Part shown: positions 61,688 through 64,000 of the stretch, one piece after another | Numbering within the stretch: position 1 is the first letter of the stretch | Layout of the letters: every line of letters begins with the position of its first letter | Origin: Granulicella tundricola MP5ACTX9 | GTDB lineage: Bacteria; Acidobacteriota; Terriglobia; Terriglobales; Acidobacteriaceae | DNA length: 64,000 nucleotides | Direction of reading: 5' to 3' | Assembly (NCBI RefSeq): GCF_000178975.2 | Contig: NC_015064.1 | Location: 248,001-312,000, forward strand | Made by a program: the position numbers and the translations under genes | Notes under the pieces: generated by a model | What the model was told of the DNA's origin: nothing | Databases searched by the model: none | What the model saw: the letters and a program-made list of their open reading frames with translations, nothing else

Positions 61688-62194
61688 CTATTCCCGACCG
61701 TGAGCCGTGAGATGTAAGAGGATCAACAACAGCGCGAACATGCGGTCCTCTGCTTCAAGGGAATCTATCCAAATGTTGCCTCCTGCCAAAAGAAGACCCG
61801 GTCTTGGCCAACTGTGAGCGATCCTCTGCCCAGCGAGATCATCAACAAAGGTTCCGAACAACATACGCCGACGGCCCAGCCAGATGGAACCATCAGCATA
61901 TTTAATCTCAGTGGGTTGAAACGATTTCCAAGTACCAGTGCTTGCGACAAGTTGCCCTTCGCATAGCACTCGGTATGACTCTCTCCCGAGAACGGATGTT
62001 CGAAAGAACTGCAGTTCCCAGATGCTCGATCCGTATCTGCATCGGAAGGAGCAGCCACCAAGCTCCTCCACCTTTGGGCTGGGTGCATAAACAAGGCGCG
62101 CGATGCACTCGTCGGCGGAAGACAGCTCAAACTCAGCAAATGGCTTTTGTCTCGCCTCAAAGTGCTTACCTTCTTTTAGGTTTAGTTCAGCCAC
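61688..62194 (-). CDS. Protein of unknown function
   Basis: 168 residues, no signal peptide. The chain is rich in beta strands and aromatic residues (YGSSIWELQFFRTSVLGRES, VLCEGQLVASTGTWKSFQP and GSIWLGRRRMLFGTFVDDLA) and ends in a Leu-rich helix (RMFALLLILLHLTAHGRE) that may associate with a membrane. The fold could be tubby/LURP-like, but this is a guess. It starts 29 bp after the stop of the antitoxin-like gene, so they may share a transcript. Lower GC than neighbours. Confidence 0.65.
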   Translation of the reverse strand: MAELNLKEGKHFEARQKPFAEFELSSADECIARLVYAPSPKVEELGGCSFRCRYGSSIWELQFFRTSVLGRESYRVLCEGQLVASTGTWKSFQPTEIKYADGSIWLGRRRMLFGTFVDDLAGQRIAHSWPRPGLLLAGGNIWIDSLEAEDRMFALLLILLHLTAHGRE

Positions 62195-62223
62195 TTTTTC
62201 TCCCGAACGGTCTCAATGCGCGA

Positions 62224-62544
62224 TCAGTAGGTGTGCATTTGTAGTTCGACGCTGACGCGTTCATGGCGTTGGAGATGGCCGATGACGCCAAACAAATTTT
62301 CAACAGTAGGATTGCCGTTTGGACCAAACATGCGTTGCAGGCTTGGGGACGAGATTTGAGTCATTTTTGATAGTTCGGTGAAGCCGACGGTGGCATTGAT
62401 GTAGTTGCGGAGGATGCTGCGCCCGGTGGCAAGATCGCCGTCATAGATGAGTTGCAAACCTTCACGCAGCAATGCCTGGCGAAACGCCGGTTCGCTTTGT
62501 GCGCGTTCGCGGATCGTCTCTCGAAAGTCTCTGGTCAACGCCAT
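62224..62544 (-). CDS. Antitoxin-like HTH DNA-binding protein
   Basis: 106 residues from ATG 62544. It reads MALTRDFRETIRERAQSEPA, LREGLQLIYDGDLATGRSIL, NYINATVGFTELSKMTQISS and MFGPNGNPTVENLFGVIGHL. This pattern, with a helix-turn-helix in TELSKMTQISSPSLQRMFG, matches small phage/HigA-like regulators that usually pair with a RelE/HigB-like toxin. No toxin is next to it: the downstream gene is unrelated. It is divergent from the GH31 gene with only 57 bp between starts, so it could control that gene. Low-GC flanks hint at transfer. Confidence 0.72.
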   Translation of the reverse strand: MALTRDFRETIRERAQSEPAFRQALLREGLQLIYDGDLATGRSILRNYINATVGFTELSKMTQISSPSLQRMFGPNGNPTVENLFGVIGHLQRHERVSVELQMHTY

Positions 62545-62601
62545 TCTGAGTTCTCTTATCCGCACTTCTATTGACAGTTTAGACTTGATCCGCGAGGAAT
62601 C

Positions 62602-64000
62602 ATGTCTAAAGCTAAGGTTTTGCAGAGTGTGTTTTGTGGGTTTGGTTTGGCTGGCTTGCTGGTTGTGGGGGCAGCGGGGCAGGACATTACGCCGGATGCT
62701 TCTGGGCTTTTGGCGCGGGCGGGTGGGGTTAGGCTGCAGGTCAATGCGCTGCGCGACGATGTGATTCGGGTGCGGATGTGGAAGGGGGATGCGAGACCGG
62801 AGGATGCTTCGTGGGCGGTGATCGGGCATGGGAAGGTGCCCGTGACGGCGGAGGCGAAGGGCTTTGCGACCAAGGACCTGCGGATCAGTGTGGATGAGCG
62901 GTTGATGCTGACCGTTAGCGATCTGCAAGGCAACGTGCTGCAGAAGGATGCGGCTCCGGTGGCCTGGGAGGGGAACCGGTTTACGGTGAGCAAGCAGCGG
63001 GGGTTCGACGATCATTTCTTTGGGCTGGGAGATAAGCCGGGGCCTTTAGACCGTGGGGGACAGGCGTTCACGATGTGGAACACGGACTCGTTTGGGTGGC
63101 AGGAATCGACCGATCCGATCTACAAGAGTGTGCCGTTCTTCATGGATGTGAACAAGGGGCGCACGCTGGGGGTGTTCCTGGACAATACGTGGCGGACGAG
63201 CTTCGACTTTGGCCGCGCGGATGAGAAACGGTATACGTTTGGGTCTCTCGACGGGCCGCTGGACTACTACCTGATGTATGGGCCTGAGGCGAAGGAGGTG
63301 GTGAAGACGTGGGCGTGGCTGACGGGGCCGACGCCGCTGCCGCCGATGTGGGCGCTGGGCTTTCAGCAGTCGCGGTACTCATACTTTCCGGAGAGCCAGT
63401 TGCGGGAGGTGGCGGACAGGCTGAGGAAGGACAGGATTCCGAGCGATGTGCTTTGGCTGGACATCGACTTCCAGCACAAGAACTGGCCGTTCACCGTGGA
63501 TGAGCAGGGCTATCCGAACTTCAAAGGCATGGTCAAGGATCTGGCGGACGAGAGGTTCAAGCTGGTGGTGATTACGGACCTGCATGTGGCGAAGCAGGCG
63601 GGGGTGGGGTATGCGCCGTATGAGTCGGGCACGGCGGGCGACCACTTTGTGAAGAATCCGGACGGGTCGACGTATGTGGGGGTGGTTTGGCCGGGGCCGG
63701 CGGTGTTTCCGGATTTCACGCGGAAGCAGACTCGGCAGTGGTGGGGCACGCTGTATAAGGGATTTGTGGCGGATGGGGTGGCGGGTTTCTGGAACGATAT
63801 GAACGAGCCGGCGGTGTTCGACGGGCCGGGAAAGACGATGCCGGATACGGTGCAGCACCGGATTGACGAGCCGGGCTTCAAGCCGAGGACGGCGACGCAC
63901 CTGGAGATCCATAACGTGTATGGGATGGAGAACTCGCGTGCGACGTTTGAGGGGCAGCTTGCGCTGCGGCCGAATGAGCGTCCGTTTGTGATGACGCGTG
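62602..64000 (+). CDS. Secreted GH31 alpha-glucosidase, 5' part (truncated by window edge)
   Basis: The frame is open from ATG 62602 (GAGGAA just upstream) to the right edge, about 466 residues. A signal peptide (CGFGLAGLLVVGAAGQD) leads the N-terminal beta domain (DDHFFGLGDKPGPLDRGG, FTMWNTDSFGWQESTDPIYK), then the barrel (PPMWALGFQQSRYSYFPESQ, VLWLDIDFQHKNWPF). The catalytic nucleophile Asp is in GFWNDMNEPAVFD, the GH31 signature. It removes terminal alpha-glucose units from malto-oligosaccharides outside the cytoplasm. The C-terminal part and acid/base are outside the window. Confidence 0.9.
   Translation, partial: MSKAKVLQSVFCGFGLAGLLVVGAAGQDITPDASGLLARAGGVRLQVNALRDDVIRVRMWKGDARPEDASWAVIGHGKVPVTAEAKGFATKDLRISVDERLMLTVSDLQGNVLQKDAAPVAWEGNRFTVSKQRGFDDHFFGLGDKPGPLDRGGQAFTMWNTDSFGWQESTDPIYKSVPFFMDVNKGRTLGVFLDNTWRTSFDFGRADEKRYTFGSLDGPLDYYLMYGPEAKEVVKTWAWLTGPTPLPPMWALGFQQSRYSYFPESQLREVADRLRKDRIPSDVLWLDIDFQHKNWPFTVDEQGYPNFKGMVKDLADERFKLVVITDLHVAKQAGVGYAPYESGTAGDHFVKNPDGSTYVGVVWPGPAVFPDFTRKQTRQWWGTLYKGFVADGVAGFWNDMNEPAVFDGPGKTMPDTVQHRIDEPGFKPRTATHLEIHNVYGMENSRATFEGQLALRPNERPFVMTR

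Overview
The window looks like chromosomal DNA of an acidobacterium (Acidobacteriota, probably Terriglobia, near Granulicella, Terriglobus or Edaphobacter). This is inferred from protein character, not from a search. The signs are a very large Oar-like TonB-dependent receptor with an N-terminal carboxypeptidase-regulatory domain, SBBP and HYDIN-like surface proteins, a winged-helix/PD40 beta-propeller regulator, and GC-rich DNA with hairpin-rich intergenic repeats. There is no phage, insertion sequence or CRISPR array.

Layout. 0-1.4 kb: 5' part of a secreted ExeM/NucH-type nuclease, running off the left edge. 1.7-8.4 kb: a secreted TonB_C-GH13 fusion, an unknown secreted protein, a DHA2-type MFS pump and a GlgX-type debranching enzyme. 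8.5-15.3 kb: a tripartite RND efflux operon (adaptor, pump, outer membrane channel) with a divergent TetR regulator, then a secreted amidase. 17.2-22.9 kb: a giant surface protein split by a one-base frameshift. 23.0 kb: tRNA-Phe(GAA). 23.7-33 kb: TonB-dependent receptor, secreted GH13 amylase, winged-helix/PD40 protein and class II photolyase. 33-38 kb: two small secreted proteins, a GAF-PAS-GGDEF diguanylate cyclase, and a UDP-HexNAc epimerase/dehydrogenase pair. 38-47 kb: an Asp-box/HYDIN surface protein, a YhiN-type flavoprotein, an RlmI-type methyltransferase, PheS and two small genes. 47-54 kb: a GT4 / YgiB-like / YgiC-like operon, an M14 peptidase, a polysaccharide deacetylase and a secreted protein. 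54-62 kb: an unlisted 37-residue membrane microprotein, Bcp peroxiredoxin, FabD, an ECF sigma operon, small membrane proteins, DUF4230 and an acyltransferase. 62-64 kb: an orphan antitoxin-like HTH protein divergent from a GH31 alpha-glucosidase cut by the right edge.

Functional theme. Alpha-glucan use recurs: GH13 fusion, GlgX, receptor plus GH13, and GH31. Export, envelope glycans and surface proteins make up most of the rest. Between genes there are dispersed composite repeats, hairpin clusters and paired palindromes. Base skew by eye changes sign near 17 kb and 47 kb independently of gene direction. All starts, domains and repeat comparisons were read by eye; no database or statistical test was run.
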